A stretch of DNA of 48,881 nucleotides from Phormidium sp. OSCR (GTDB lineage: Bacteria; Cyanobacteriota; Cyanobacteriia; Cyanobacteriales; Geitlerinemataceae), in NCBI GenBank assembly GCA_001314905.1, contig LJZT01000001.1, positions 101,074-149,954 on the forward strand, written 5' to 3'. The translations under genes were made by a program, and so were the position numbers. Positions 1 to 10,487 of this stretch are shown in pieces. How positions within the stretch are numbered: position 1 is the first letter of the stretch; each line of letters starts with the position of its first letter. A model generated the notes under the pieces. It ran no database searches. It was not told the origin of the DNA and saw only the letters and a program-made list of their open reading frames with translations.

Positions 1-162
1 TTGGGAGGGGTGCCCGGAGGGTGGGGTGGGTTATCCGAAGTTCCCTATTCCCTTCTTCTCCCTCTTGCCTCTTGCCATCCCCTCTTGGGAGGGGTTAGGG
101 GTGGGTTATGCCTCTTGCCTCTTGCCTTCTGTTCCCTGTTCCCTGTTCCCTATTCCCTAATC
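1..162. repeat. Composite STRR repeat element (heptamers plus G/C hairpin)
   Basis: The stretch is built from tandem CTCTTGC and TTCCCTG heptamers around a hairpin core, CCCCTCTTGGGAGGGG, followed by a G-rich AGGGGTGGGTTATGC segment. The same modules recur near 29.87-29.93, 32.94-33.03 and 33.95-34.06 kb. It is non-coding: the open frame running through it from base 1 is a by-product of the repeat and joins the real gene beginning at 163. Heptamer STRRs are known in cyanobacteria; the composite arrangement with a hairpin core is seen directly here. Confidence 0.85.
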
Positions 163-492
163 ATGCCCAACATCCTCGAAACCCCCGAAGAACAAATTGC
201 CGTCATTGAAGCCAACGCGGTTCAGATTGCCGAAGTGGCCGATCGCGGCCATCAAGACAGCGGTGAAAAAGGAACCGTCGTTCTCCTGCGTCAACTCGAC
301 GACAACAGTACGACTCTCGAAGATTGGCAATTCAAATATCGTCCCATGAGTCGTCTCGACGATATGCTGTCCGACTGGAAACAAACCAAACTGCAAGAGA
401 TGATTATTCGCTATAACCCGGACATTTCAGTGGTTTGTACCTTCCTCTATCCCAACGGCGCTTATAGTAGTTATCATTTTGGCAAGCCTTAA
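163..492 (+). CDS. Small conserved-looking hypothetical protein (109 aa)
   Basis: I do not recognise the family. The protein is soluble, acidic at the N-terminus (ETPEEQIAVIEANAVQIAEVADRG) and ends in an aromatic segment, YPNGAYSSYHFGKP. No signal peptide or membrane segment is visible. The ATG at 163 was chosen over the longer frame from base 1 because everything upstream is repeat-derived low complexity. No purine-rich ribosome-binding site precedes this ATG; the leader is a pyrimidine heptamer array ending three bases before it. The gene lies 32 bp upstream of a histidine kinase on the same strand and may be co-transcribed with it. Confidence 0.75.
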   Translation: MPNILETPEEQIAVIEANAVQIAEVADRGHQDSGEKGTVVLLRQLDDNSTTLEDWQFKYRPMSRLDDMLSDWKQTKLQEMIIRYNPDISVVCTFLYPNGAYSSYHFGKP

Positions 493-524
493 CCTCAAAC
501 CCGAATCTTAGCGATAGAGATGCC

Positions 525-1895
525 ATGTTTCAGGCCACTCGCCGGCGACTGGTGTTGTGGTACACCAGCATTACCGCCCTGTTGTTGCTGCTGTTTGCCA
601 CCACCGTCTACTTATATGTGCGTAGTACCCTGATCGATCGCGTCGATGATACCCTGAAACATTCCCTAGAAGTGGTCGAGCGATCGCTGGCCATCGAAGA
701 ACACCCCCAAGCGAACGGCATTCCCAAATTGCATCTCAACCTTGAAGCCAGTTTTGGCGACAAGGCCGATAGCCTCGAAGAAGATCGCATCGATATCGAA
801 TGGTTTAGCCCCACAGGGGAACTGTTGTGGTCCACCCTAAGCGAACCTCTCAACGTTCCCATTACCGCCACTCGCGCCCCGCAAACGGTGTATTTACAAG
901 AGGGAGACTCCCCTGAGAGTCGCCCGATTTTGCGACAAATTGCCGAACGCATCAGCCGCGATCGCCAAATCATCGGCTATTTACGAGTGAGTCATCCCTG
1001 GTTTGAAATTGCCCGCCCCAGTCGTGATTTAGCCATTGATCTCAGTTTTGGGATTACCGTCATGATTGCTTCCGTCGCCGCTATGGGCTGGTGGCTGTCA
1101 GGACTGGCCATGACTCCAGTTCGGGAGTCCTATCACTATCTCAAACAGTTTACCGCCGATGCCTCCCACGAGTTACGCAGTCCCATCGCCAGCATTCAAA
1201 CTCAAGTACAAGTCGCCCTGGCTGATCCAGATATCGCCCAAGGTTCGGGTTCGCCAACCCTAGAAAATATCGAACGCCTCACTCGACGATTGGGCCGTTT
1301 GGTAGATGATTTGTTGTTTCTGACCCGTCAAGATAGTGGCATGGTGGCTTGGCAACCGCAACCGCTGTCTATGGATGCCTTGTTGTTAGATGTCGTCGAA
1401 GAACAGATGGCGATCGCCACCTCGAAAGGGATTCAGCTTCAGTTGCAAATTTTGGACATCGAACCGGAGGAGGTGTTATCCGATGACGATCCCTTTGCTG
1501 TTTTTGGGGATTGGGATCAACTGTTTCGCCTGTTTGTCAATCTCGTGGGAAATGCCTTGCGATATACCCCTGAGGGGGGCGAGGTTTCGGTAACGTTAGG
1601 CTATTGTCCCCCCAGTCGTCCGCCAACGTCGGCGAAAGCCTCGGGAACCGTTGTTGTCACCATTACCGATACGGGAATTGGTATTCCCCCTGATGCGTTA
1701 CCTCACGTGTTCGAGCGTTTCTATCGGGTTGATCCCGCTCGCCGCCAAGATTGCGAAACTCTCTCAGGTTCTGGCTTAGGGCTGGCGATCGCCCAAACCA
1801 TTGTCCAACGTCATGGCGGCGAGATTGACCTCGACAGTTGCCTCGATCAAGGGACTCAGGTTCAGGTTATCCTACCGGCCCACCTCAACCTCTAA
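525..1895 (+). CDS. Membrane-bound sensor histidine kinase (456 aa)
   Basis: This is a classical two-component sensor. A first membrane segment lies at about residues 12-32, an extracytoplasmic sensor region at about 35-165, and a second membrane segment at about 170-192. The HisKA domain follows with phosphoacceptor His215 in DASHELRSP, then a HATPase_c domain with an N box (LFVNLVGNALRYTP), a G1 box (DTGIGIP), an F box (FERFYRVD) and a G2 box (GSGLGLAI). There is little room for a complete HAMP domain between the second membrane segment and the H box. The architecture resembles cyanobacterial RppB-type kinases, but the partner response regulator is not in this window and may lie upstream, so no symbol is given. 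Confidence 0.93.
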   Translation: MFQATRRRLVLWYTSITALLLLLFATTVYLYVRSTLIDRVDDTLKHSLEVVERSLAIEEHPQANGIPKLHLNLEASFGDKADSLEEDRIDIEWFSPTGELLWSTLSEPLNVPITATRAPQTVYLQEGDSPESRPILRQIAERISRDRQIIGYLRVSHPWFEIARPSRDLAIDLSFGITVMIASVAAMGWWLSGLAMTPVRESYHYLKQFTADASHELRSPIASIQTQVQVALADPDIAQGSGSPTLENIERLTRRLGRLVDDLLFLTRQDSGMVAWQPQPLSMDALLLDVVEEQMAIATSKGIQLQLQILDIEPEEVLSDDDPFAVFGDWDQLFRLFVNLVGNALRYTPEGGEVSVTLGYCPPSRPPTSAKASGTVVVTITDTGIGIPPDALPHVFERFYRVDPARRQDCETLSGSGLGLAIAQTIVQRHGGEIDLDSCLDQGTQVQVILPAHLNL

Positions 1896-2560
1896 ATCGG
1901 TTTGCAGGCCGGCTAAAGTCAAATGACCGGGATTTTTCTGAAATCTTGGCATAATCTCCCCGGTGCGATGACAATGGGTCTTTAGCTATCTCTCTCGTAA
2001 GATAGGGGAAATCTACGTTTTATTTTGTTATATGTAGGCTGAGGCGATCGCACGATTTCTAAGTTTGTAGCCAATCTGACCAAAATCCCGATGACAATTC
2101 TGTTAAAAATGTTAACATTATTTTAATAATCACAGTTCAGCCCGCAAAAAAGCCCAGATCCTAGCACAGAGTCGCCAAAGTCAGCCGGGAGTGTTGACCC
2201 CGGTCCAACCAAGGCTTTGCTAAGCTTACGTTTTCACGAAATCTTACCCTAGTAAGAGTTTAACCGTCAGATAGGAGGAGAGCCACAACGGGAGTCTTGT
2301 GTAAATCCACGCACAATAGGAGGCGTATGACAGCAATTTCAGATCGTCCAACCTGATGGCTTCACTAAAGCCAGTCTGACCAAAAAATGGCGTTATCTCA
2401 GCATAATCTCTGAAGAAAATCTCCGAAAACTTGAGTAATTTCAAGGGCAAAACCCGACCAACGTCTAATCCGAGCCGAGCCATGAAGTCTAATATAAAAG
2501 CCAATCCCCGTTTCGTGTTTTGAGTTGGACTCTAGCCATTTCTAAACCCTATTTTCCCCG
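1896..2560. other. 665-bp intergenic region without a supported gene
   Basis: No convincing gene is seen. The region contains an imperfect direct repeat (GCCAATCTGACCAAAA at 2070-2085 and GCCAGTCTGACCAAAA at 2370-2385, 15 of 16 identical, exactly 300 bp apart). It also holds a perfect 6-bp hairpin (TCTTAC/GTAAGA, 2242-2257) and a CCGGG/CCCGG stem near 2188-2206. A minus-strand frame at 2244-2504 encodes an unrecognised hydrophobic 86-aa peptide and is not called. The long leader ahead of the kinase at 2561 could hold its promoter or a small RNA, but no known RNA family could be identified. Confidence 0.5.
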
Positions 2561-5500
2561 ATGACATACTCCGTAACCTCCCTCCCCCAACAGCCATCCT
2601 CATCCTCTCCTAGCGATGTTCATACCAATTCTGTGATGATGGACTCTCTCTTCAATCGTATGAGTGAAGCGGGTTGGTTAGTGGAATGGCCCAGTGGTAG
2701 ATTTCTCTCACTGAACCCAGCTGCTGAAAGCCTCTATGGGCGATCGCCAGACAATCCAGTCCAACCCCAACCCTGTTGGCAGGATACCATCGCCCCAGAA
2801 AACCGAGAGTTTGTCTGCCGACGGATTCGTCGCTACCTGCGCCAATGTCAAGCCAACCCGAATCAAGCCGATCTCAGCCTAGACTATGGCCTGATTCGTC
2901 CCGATGGCCAGCGGCGTTGGGTGCGCAGCCGCATTTGGCAATATCCAGGATGTTCGGGAATGCAACTACAAGGGCTAAGCCTCGATTTAACCAACCAACA
3001 GGAACTCTACGACCAAAAACTGCAATTCGAGAAACTGGCCGCCAACATCCCCGGTGTCATCTATCAATATGTCTTGCGCCCGGATGGATCGTCGTATTTT
3101 TCCTATATGAGTCCTGGTTGTCACGATCTCTATGAATTAGAAGCCAGCGCCTTGGCGGGAGAACCTGACTTAGCTTGGAGTCTAATTCACCCCGACGATG
3201 TCGATGGCTTTAATGCCAGTGTCGCAGAATCGGCAAAAACCCTAACCACCTGGAACCACCAATGGCGCAACTATACCCAATCTGGGACATTGAAGTGGTT
3301 TTCCGCCACCGCCCAACCCGAACAACGGGCTAATGGAGATATTGTCTGGGATGGACTGATGGTTGATATTAGCCAACAGAAACAAGCCGAAGTCGATCGC
3401 GATCGCTTCTTCGACTGCGCCTTAGACTTATTTGGAATCGTGGGCTTTGACGGTTACTTCAAACGCCTCAATCCCGCCTGGGAGAAAACCCTTGGCTTCT
3501 CGATTGAGGAGTTAAAAGCGCAACCGTTCTCACAGTTTATACATCCTGATGACATTGAACGCACCCAGTCCGAAGTTGAGAAAATCAGCGACGGCGACAA
3601 TACGTTCTGGTTTGAAAATCGCTATCGAACTCGCGACGGTGACTATCGCTGGCTGGCGTGGCGAACTGTCAGTTTTCCCGAAGAAGGGGTCATGTACGCC
3701 AGCGCCCGCGATATTACGGAAGAGAAACGCATCGAAGCCGAACGAGAACGGCTGATTACGATTCTCGAAGCCTCACCGGATTTTATTAGTAGTGCCGATC
3801 TCAGCGGGAATGTCACCTATCTCAATCAGGGGGGACGAGATATTGTCGGCTTAGGGGCGGATGAACCCGCCAGTCACTATCATGTGGGGGATTTCATCCC
3901 CGAGACGATGGTGGACTTTTTTGAAACCGAGGCTATCCCCACAGCCTTGCAGAATGGAATTTGGAGAGGAACTGCTAAACTCAAACGAGCTGATGGAAGT
4001 GACTTTCCGGTGTCTCAAATCATTCTCCATCATCCAGGGACAGAAGACCATGACGGCTATCTCTCGACGATCGCCCGAGATGTGACGGAAAGCCAAGCGA
4101 TTCAAGAATGCTTACGGCAACAAGAAGAGTTTTTACGCAGTATTTATGATAGTCAGGGGAACTTGGTCTTTGTTCTAGATCTAGCTGACGATGGAGAATG
4201 GCGTTATTCTGATTGGAATGCTAGTACCGAAAAGGTTGCCGGAATCCGCCGCGAGGAGGTTCGTGGTAAAACGCCGTTAGAGGTGTTTGGCCCGGTTATT
4301 GGCCAGGATTTCCTCGATGGCTATCTACGCTGTCTCACCACGAAGGAGACAGTCACCATACAACAAACCTTTCCCGACGGCGATCGCACCCTCTATTTTC
4401 AGGCCCATCTGACTCCTTTGTTTGACGCTCAAGGAGAGATTACACGTATCGTTGGCAATGCAACTGATATCACCGAACGCAAGGATGTTGAACTGGCTTT
4501 AAACGCCTCTAAAACTCGTTATCGTCGTTTAGCACAACAAGAAAAACTTGTCAACAATATTTCCCAGCAAATTCGTAAATCCCTGGATCTCAAAACCTTA
4601 CTCGATAGCACAGTTCAGGCTATTTATGAACTGTTAGACATCGATCGCTGCTATGTACTGCTTTATAACGAAAATTCCCAACTTCCAGATTTAGAACTCG
4701 CCACCGAAGCCAAACGAGAGGATCTCCCCAGCCGTTTGGAAGACTATCATTCCAGTTTCTTTGAACTGTTGAATCACCTGCTTCAGCAACGCCATTCGAT
4801 TCGAGTGGATCAGGCCAGCGATATCGAAGATGGCAGATTGCGGCAAAAGGTGAACCAACTCGGCTATCAATCCCTGCTGCTGTTTCCCATCAATAGTGGT
4901 GACGGGAACATCGGCACCCTCGCCTGTAGCCGGGAAATCGCCGCCAAACCCTGGAGCGATCGCGATGTCGAACTCCTGCAAGCCGTCTGCGATCGCCTCA
5001 CCATCGCCATTCAACAAGCAGTACTCTACCAACAATCGCGGCAATCCGAACAACGGGCGATCGCCAAAACCGCCGAACTCGAACATACCCTCAAACAATT
5101 ACAACAAACCCAAACCCAACTCATTCAAGCCGAAAAAATGTCCGGTTTAGGACAATTGGTGGCCGGCGTTGCCCATGAAATCAATAATCCTGTCGGTTTC
5201 ATTTTTGGAAATCTGGTTCATGCCAAAGAATATAGTCACGACTTACTCGAATTAATTGGCTTATATCAACAGCATTGCTGCGAATCCCATCCTGAGATTG
5301 AAGCCTTCATCGAGGAAATCGATTTAGACTATCTCAGCGAAGATATGCCCAATCTATTTAATTCCATCGAAACTGGGGCTTTACGGATTCAAAAAATCGT
5401 GCGATCGCTGCGAACCTTCTCCCGACTCGACGAAGCCGAAGTGAAAACCATCAACCTCAACGAGAGTCTTGACAGTACCCTGATGATTCTCGCCAGTCGT

Positions 5501-5917
5501 CTGCGAGGTAACGCAACTCGCCCAGACATTGAATTAGTCTGTGACTATGGCGAACTTCCTGAAATCAGTTGTTATGCTGGTGCCTTAAATCAGGTGTTTA
5601 TGAATCTGATTAACAACGCCGTCGATGCCATTTATGATTCGGGCAAAACTCCAGGCGTGCTAACCCTTGAAACCGCTGTTGGTGACAATAGTATTATCAT
5701 TAAAGTTCGTGACAACGGCAGTGGGATTCCTGAAGATGTCCGCGATCGCATTTTCGATCCCTTCTACACCACCAAACCCGTCGGCAAAGGAACGGGCCTC
5801 GGTTTATCCATCAGCTATCAAATCATCGTCGAACGCCATCAAGGAACCCTCACCTGTGACTCAACGCCCGGAGAAGGAAGCACCTTTGCGATCGAACTGC
5901 CCTTGAACAAGAGTTAA
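2561..5917 (+). CDS. Multi-PAS/GAF sensor histidine kinase (1118 aa)
   Basis: This is a soluble multi-sensor kinase. The PAS domains lie at about residues 25-145, 150-275, 280-395, 398-515 and 520-650; several end with the PAC-type signature DIT/DVT (for example ITRIVGNATDITERK). A GAF domain spans about 665-840, followed by a coiled-coil linker rich in Gln/Thr (845-868). The DHp domain has phosphoacceptor His872 in AGVAHEINNPVGF, typical of a cyanobacterial kinase subfamily, and the HATPase domain carries NLINNAVDAI, DNGSGIP, FDPFYTTKPVGKGTGLGLSI. No receiver is attached, so it must act through a separate regulator that is not adjacent. It has no transmembrane segment. The gene ends at a heptamer repeat array separating it from the convergent methyltransferase gene. 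Confidence 0.95.
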   Translation: MTYSVTSLPQQPSSSSPSDVHTNSVMMDSLFNRMSEAGWLVEWPSGRFLSLNPAAESLYGRSPDNPVQPQPCWQDTIAPENREFVCRRIRRYLRQCQANPNQADLSLDYGLIRPDGQRRWVRSRIWQYPGCSGMQLQGLSLDLTNQQELYDQKLQFEKLAANIPGVIYQYVLRPDGSSYFSYMSPGCHDLYELEASALAGEPDLAWSLIHPDDVDGFNASVAESAKTLTTWNHQWRNYTQSGTLKWFSATAQPEQRANGDIVWDGLMVDISQQKQAEVDRDRFFDCALDLFGIVGFDGYFKRLNPAWEKTLGFSIEELKAQPFSQFIHPDDIERTQSEVEKISDGDNTFWFENRYRTRDGDYRWLAWRTVSFPEEGVMYASARDITEEKRIEAERERLITILEASPDFISSADLSGNVTYLNQGGRDIVGLGADEPASHYHVGDFIPETMVDFFETEAIPTALQNGIWRGTAKLKRADGSDFPVSQIILHHPGTEDHDGYLSTIARDVTESQAIQECLRQQEEFLRSIYDSQGNLVFVLDLADDGEWRYSDWNASTEKVAGIRREEVRGKTPLEVFGPVIGQDFLDGYLRCLTTKETVTIQQTFPDGDRTLYFQAHLTPLFDAQGEITRIVGNATDITERKDVELALNASKTRYRRLAQQEKLVNNISQQIRKSLDLKTLLDSTVQAIYELLDIDRCYVLLYNENSQLPDLELATEAKREDLPSRLEDYHSSFFELLNHLLQQRHSIRVDQASDIEDGRLRQKVNQLGYQSLLLFPINSGDGNIGTLACSREIAAKPWSDRDVELLQAVCDRLTIAIQQAVLYQQSRQSEQRAIAKTAELEHTLKQLQQTQTQLIQAEKMSGLGQLVAGVAHEINNPVGFIFGNLVHAKEYSHDLLELIGLYQQHCCESHPEIEAFIEEIDLDYLSEDMPNLFNSIETGALRIQKIVRSLRTFSRLDEAEVKTINLNESLDSTLMILASRLRGNATRPDIELVCDYGELPEISCYAGALNQVFMNLINNAVDAIYDSGKTPGVLTLETAVGDNSIIIKVRDNGSGIPEDVRDRIFDPFYTTKPVGKGTGLGLSISYQIIVERHQGTLTCDSTPGEGSTFAIELPLNKS

Positions 5918-5980
5918 GCCTCTTCCGAAGTTCCCTGTTCCGAAGTTCCCTGTTCCCTGTTCCCTATTCCCTATTCCCTT
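5918..5980. repeat. TTCCCTG heptamer array between convergent genes
   Basis: Variants of the heptamer GTTCCCT/TATTCCC occupy the entire 63-bp gap between the stop of the PAS kinase and the stop of the opposite-strand methyltransferase. The minus-strand stop codon is immediately adjacent to the last repeat unit. Confidence 0.85.
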
Positions 5981-7105
5981 TCAATACAACTCAAACTCCA
6001 ACAACCGACAATCCAAACCACCACTCGATAGAGGAATCCGACGAGCGGGCCGTAATCCCACCTCCTTCGCCAACTCTCGATTTCCAGTAAACACATACGC
6101 CGTCCAACCTTTGAAGCGTTGCTTAAAAATATCCCCCAAGAGACGATAAAAACTGCGGAGTTCTTGCACATCTCCGAGGCGTTCCCCATAGGGAGGATTG
6201 CAAATCAAGATACCGCGATCGCTCGGGGCTTCAATGTCCCGAATATCCCGACAGCGAAACTCAATTTGGCTCAAAACTCCGGCAGCGGCAGCATTTTGGC
6301 GAGCTTGTTCTAACACCTCATCATCCATATCACTGCCACCAATATACGCCGGACAGGTGTCTCGACGGGCGGTTTTAGCGTCATCTTTGAGGTGTTGCCA
6401 GAGTGTGGCATCGAAGTCGGGCCAATTCTCAAAGCCGAAGCGATCGCGAAATAGCCCCGGTGCGATATTGGCCGCCTGTAACGCCGCTTCGAGGGCTAAA
6501 GTTCCTGAACCACAGAGAGGATCGAGAAAGGGCAACTCTGGGGAATAGCGGGCTAACTTGAGAATGGCGGCGGCCAGAGTTTCCTTGAGGGGGGCAGTTC
6601 CCACAGCAGCTCGGTAGCCCCGACGATGGAGACTGCTGCCAGAACTGTCTAAACTCACCGTGGCGCGATCGCGGTGAATATGGAGATTCACCCGGACATC
6701 GGGATGCTCAACATCAACATTGGATCTAGCCCCAAACTGTTGCCGTTGTTGGTCTACGATGGCATTTTTGACCTGAAGGGCGCTGAAATGAGTATGATTG
6801 AGGGCGCGATTCTTGCCCGTACAATCGACGGCCAGAGTTTGTTCGGGAGTGAGATACGTCTGCCAGGGGAGCGATCGCACTTCCTGATAGAGCTGCTTGG
6901 GCGACGTACAAGAGAACTCAGTCAGAGGCATTAAAACGCGAAATAGAGTCCGTCCCCAGAGGTTAGCTCGATAGAGGAGGGCGCGATCGCCTTCAAAGGC
7001 GACACCTGAAAAGCCGGTTTGTACTGATTTAGCCCCTAGCTGAGTCAGTTCCTCAGCGGCGATCGCCTCTAACCCCGGTGCTACTGTTGCAAAATACCGT
7101 TCCAC
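5981..7105 (-). CDS. THUMP-domain class I rRNA N2-guanine methyltransferase, RlmL-like (374 aa)
   Basis: The predicted role is SAM-dependent N2-methylation of a guanosine in 23S rRNA. The N-terminal ferredoxin-like/THUMP region (residues 1-155) starts ERYFATVAPGLEAIAAEEL and includes TAVDCTGKN-type residues. The C-terminal Rossmann methyltransferase domain has a SAM-binding loop (PFLDPLCGSGTLALEAAL) and the NPPY catalytic motif at residues 303-306. The size fits the single-domain RlmL half rather than the E. coli RlmKL fusion. The GTG at 7105 is chosen as start: the frame is open to 7264, but that extension overlaps the divergent cyclophilin gene and reads as unrelated sequence. Confidence 0.88.
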   Translation of the reverse strand: MERYFATVAPGLEAIAAEELTQLGAKSVQTGFSGVAFEGDRALLYRANLWGRTLFRVLMPLTEFSCTSPKQLYQEVRSLPWQTYLTPEQTLAVDCTGKNRALNHTHFSALQVKNAIVDQQRQQFGARSNVDVEHPDVRVNLHIHRDRATVSLDSSGSSLHRRGYRAAVGTAPLKETLAAAILKLARYSPELPFLDPLCGSGTLALEAALQAANIAPGLFRDRFGFENWPDFDATLWQHLKDDAKTARRDTCPAYIGGSDMDDEVLEQARQNAAAAGVLSQIEFRCRDIRDIEAPSDRGILICNPPYGERLGDVQELRSFYRLLGDIFKQRFKGWTAYVFTGNRELAKEVGLRPARRIPLSSGGLDCRLLEFELY

Positions 7106-7190
7106 GTCTATTTTCCCAAGAACTTTCCCAGAAACCAAAACCCAGCTTACGTTAACATAGTTGGGTTTGCATCGCGGAATAACACTCCCT

Positions 7191-7610
7191 ATGACCCGAG
7201 CTATCCTAGAAACCGATAAAGGAACCATCAACATCGACTTTTTCGATGAGGATGCCCCCAACACGGTTAAAAACTTCGTGGAACTCTCTGAAAAAGGGTT
7301 TTACGACGGACTCAACTTTCACCGCGTCATCCCCAACTTTATGATTCAGGGGGGATGCCCCAACGGAACCGGAACCGGCGGCCCTGGCTACACCATCAAG
7401 TGCGAAATCAACAAAAACAAGCACGTCGCTGGAACCCTATCCATGGCCCATGCCGGCCGTGACACCGGCGGTAGTCAGTTCTTCATCTGCCACGAACCCC
7501 AGCCGCACCTCGATGGCGTTCATACCGTCTTCGGCCAAACCCAAGATATGGACGTTGTCAACGCCATCCGTCAGGGCGACAAAATCAAGTCCGTGAAAAT
7601 CGAAAAATAA
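7191..7610 (+). CDS. Peptidyl-prolyl cis-trans isomerase, cyclophilin type (139 aa)
   Basis: This is a compact cytoplasmic cyclophilin catalysing prolyl isomerisation during protein folding. The diagnostic segments are present: [13 protein letters not shown] with the catalytic Arg, the GTGTGGPGY loop, AMAHAG-type [18 protein letters not shown], and [11 protein letters not shown]. There is no signal peptide. The ATG at 7191 gives the standard [11 protein letters not shown] start; an in-frame codon at 7161 only adds ten unlike residues. It is 18 bp upstream of ahcY on the same strand, so co-transcription is likely, and divergent from the rRNA methyltransferase gene. Confidence 0.95.
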   Translation: MTRAILETDKGTINIDFFDEDAPNTVKNFVELSEKGFYDGLNFHRVIPNFMIQGGCPNGTGTGGPGYTIKCEINKNKHVAGTLSMAHAGRDTGGSQFFICHEPQPHLDGVHTVFGQTQDMDVVNAIRQGDKIKSVKIEK

Positions 7611-8906
<1,296 letters not shown>

Positions 8907-9020
8907 TTGCCGTTTGCGGTTTGCCGTTGATAATTAGCAGTCAACAGTCAATCGTTAAACAAACTTGTCGATTTCTAGGGGCGTACCATACATGGCTCGC
9001 CCCTACTGCTATTCTGGGTG

Positions 9021-9098
9021 GAAGATAGGATAGGTTCCCCGGTGTTCCCCATTCCCTGTTCCCTGTTCCCTGTTCCCCGTTCCCCGTTCCCTTATTCC
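9021..9098. repeat. TTCCCTG/TTCCCCG heptamer array
   Basis: Tandem TTCCCTG units degenerate to TTCCCCG and end one base before the GTG start of the ExoD-family gene. The coding strand of that gene carries the pyrimidine-rich version, the same polarity as upstream of the genes at 163 and 32936. Confidence 0.85.
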
Positions 9099-9099
9099 C

Positions 9100-9723
9100 G
9101 TGCCTAAGAAACTATCGACAGAACTTGAGAGCTATTTTTTTGCCGAGGATCGCCGCGATCGCGTCAGTTTAGCCGATCTCGTGGCGATCGCAGGGGAACG
9201 GGCCTTTGGGTTCCTGTTGGTACTATTATCGATTCCCTCAGCATTACCCATTCCCGCGCCAGGCTATTCGATTCCCTTTGGAATTGTCATTTTTTGGCTT
9301 TCGGCTCAGTTAGCTTTAGGCCGGAAACGTCCCTATTTACTGAAACGATGGTTAGCGAAAGACGTTCCCCTAAAGACAGTTCAGGGAATTTTACGGAAAG
9401 GACTTCCCTGGCTACGACGGCTTGAAGTTCTCTCTCGTCCCCGTCTGAGTTTCATCTGTACTCAGTTATGGGGACGAGTGCTGATCGGGATTGCTCTGTG
9501 TTTGATGGCAATTTCGATGATGATTCCTATCCCCCTAACCAATACTCTGCCGGCGATTGGCGTGTTTGTCACTGGTTTGGGGTTATTTGGAGATGACGGA
9601 GTTGTCACCTTGGGGGGATTAACGATTTGCTTGATGGGATTGATCCTAACCACCTCAATTTTGCTCTTTGGTTATGAGGCGGTGTCTGCGGTGATTGAGA
9701 TGATTAAGACCACTATTCGCTGA
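9100..9723 (+). CDS. ExoD-family exopolysaccharide-related membrane protein (207 aa)
   Basis: The sequence matches the ExoD family (exopolysaccharide synthesis, first described in rhizobia), whose biochemical role is unclear. The amphipathic N-terminus LSTELESYFFAEDRRDRVSLADL and AGERAFGFLLVLLSIPSALPIPAPGYSIPFG are family hallmarks. Hydrophobic segments lie at about residues 39-52, 59-75, 125-145, 150-170 and 175-195. The GTG start at 9100 is directly preceded by repeat DNA without a purine-rich ribosome-binding site. It could be transcribed independently of ahcY, from which it is separated by 193 bp. Confidence 0.85.
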   Translation: MPKKLSTELESYFFAEDRRDRVSLADLVAIAGERAFGFLLVLLSIPSALPIPAPGYSIPFGIVIFWLSAQLALGRKRPYLLKRWLAKDVPLKTVQGILRKGLPWLRRLEVLSRPRLSFICTQLWGRVLIGIALCLMAISMMIPIPLTNTLPAIGVFVTGLGLFGDDGVVTLGGLTICLMGLILTTSILLFGYEAVSAVIEMIKTTIR

Positions 9724-9802
9724 GATATCCGCTGAGAACCGAGTCCATGGCGGCCCGCTTCTGGCGTGACTCCCGGCGTGACTCCTGGCGTGACTCCTGA
9801 CG

Positions 9803-10312
9803 TTATTCGATAAACAAAGCCCGTGAGGTGATATCCTCTCTATTTAAGGGCTGCTCAGAGCGAGGTTCAGTTTCTGAGGGAGCCAAATTCCCAATGTCCT
9901 CACTGACGGGTGCGGGGGTGTGGGCAAATTGTTGATTATTGGGTCCCAAATGAGGGGAAAGTCCTGAGACGGCGGCGACGAACATAGCGGCGATCGCCGT
10001 TCCACCCCAAGCCAGCCGTCGTTGTCGCTGCTGACGCATCCGAGCGAACACTTTAGCGGTGGTTTCTTCAGCCGAAACGGGATTTTCAGCCACGGGCATC
10101 AATTGTACGCCGGAACTGATACAGGATAACTGTTGATAAATCTGCCGCGCTTCGGAGTCACAGGCCAGCAAACGCTCTGCCTGTTTTCGTTCTTCTGGGG
10201 TAACTTCCCCATCGAGGTAGCAACTGAGCAAAACAAACAGATCTTCTGCTCGTTCAGCATCGTGAGCTTGGGGGGAGTCTTCAAATTGGTCGTCGAAATG
10301 GTTGAGGGTCAT
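9803..10312 (-). CDS. Anti-sigma factor-like membrane protein, probable partner of the upstream ECF sigma (169 aa)
   Basis: The N-terminal cytoplasmic half (about residues 10-75) has the anti-sigma signature LLSCYLDGEVTPEERKQAERLLACD. A single transmembrane segment at about residues 103-121 (GGTAIAAMFVAAVSGL) is followed by a short proline/glutamate-rich extracytoplasmic tail. The HxxxCxxC zinc motif of ZAS proteins is not complete. In Synechocystis an analogous anti-sigma gene lies beside sigG; by context this protein should sequester the sigma encoded at 10582-11247. I chose ATG 10312, which has AGGTGG about 10 bases upstream; GTG 10327 lies inside that ribosome-binding site. The two genes are 269 bp apart, with repeats between them. 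Confidence 0.78.
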   Translation of the reverse strand: MTLNHFDDQFEDSPQAHDAERAEDLFVLLSCYLDGEVTPEERKQAERLLACDSEARQIYQQLSCISSGVQLMPVAENPVSAEETTAKVFARMRQQRQRRLAWGGTAIAAMFVAAVSGLSPHLGPNNQQFAHTPAPVSEDIGNLAPSETEPRSEQPLNREDITSRALFIE

Positions 10313-10396
10313 GATGCAATTCACCACCTAGCTGTTCGAGGGTAACAGCGACGTATTTTAGGGTATAATCCGCCACTTCCGTAGTTCTACTGAAGG

Positions 10397-10427
10397 TTGA
10401 CTGACGTTTGACTGACGTTTGACTGAC
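10397..10427. repeat. Three 11-bp tandem repeats upstream of the anti-sigma gene
   Basis: Units TTGACTGAC (10397-10405), GTTTGACTGAC (10406-10416) and GTTTGACTGAC (10417-10427) sit about 85-115 bp upstream of the anti-sigma start. The 11-bp period is close to one helical turn, so all copies would face the same side of DNA, as in operator arrays. A recent slippage duplication is the alternative. Confidence 0.7.
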
Positions 10428-10487
10428 AACAGTGGACTGCCTGTAATCGATTAAGTTGGTCAAGGGTTAGGGATGATGTAAGCCCTA

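Noticed and set aside
2244-2504. Minus-strand frame for an 86-aa hydrophobic peptide
   Set aside because: No family resemblance, no ribosome-binding site, and it lies in a region with other non-coding repeats.
5981-7264. Longer start for the RlmL-like methyltransferase at 7264
   Set aside because: The extra 53 residues overlap the divergent cyclophilin gene and do not resemble the THUMP family; GTG 7105 fits.
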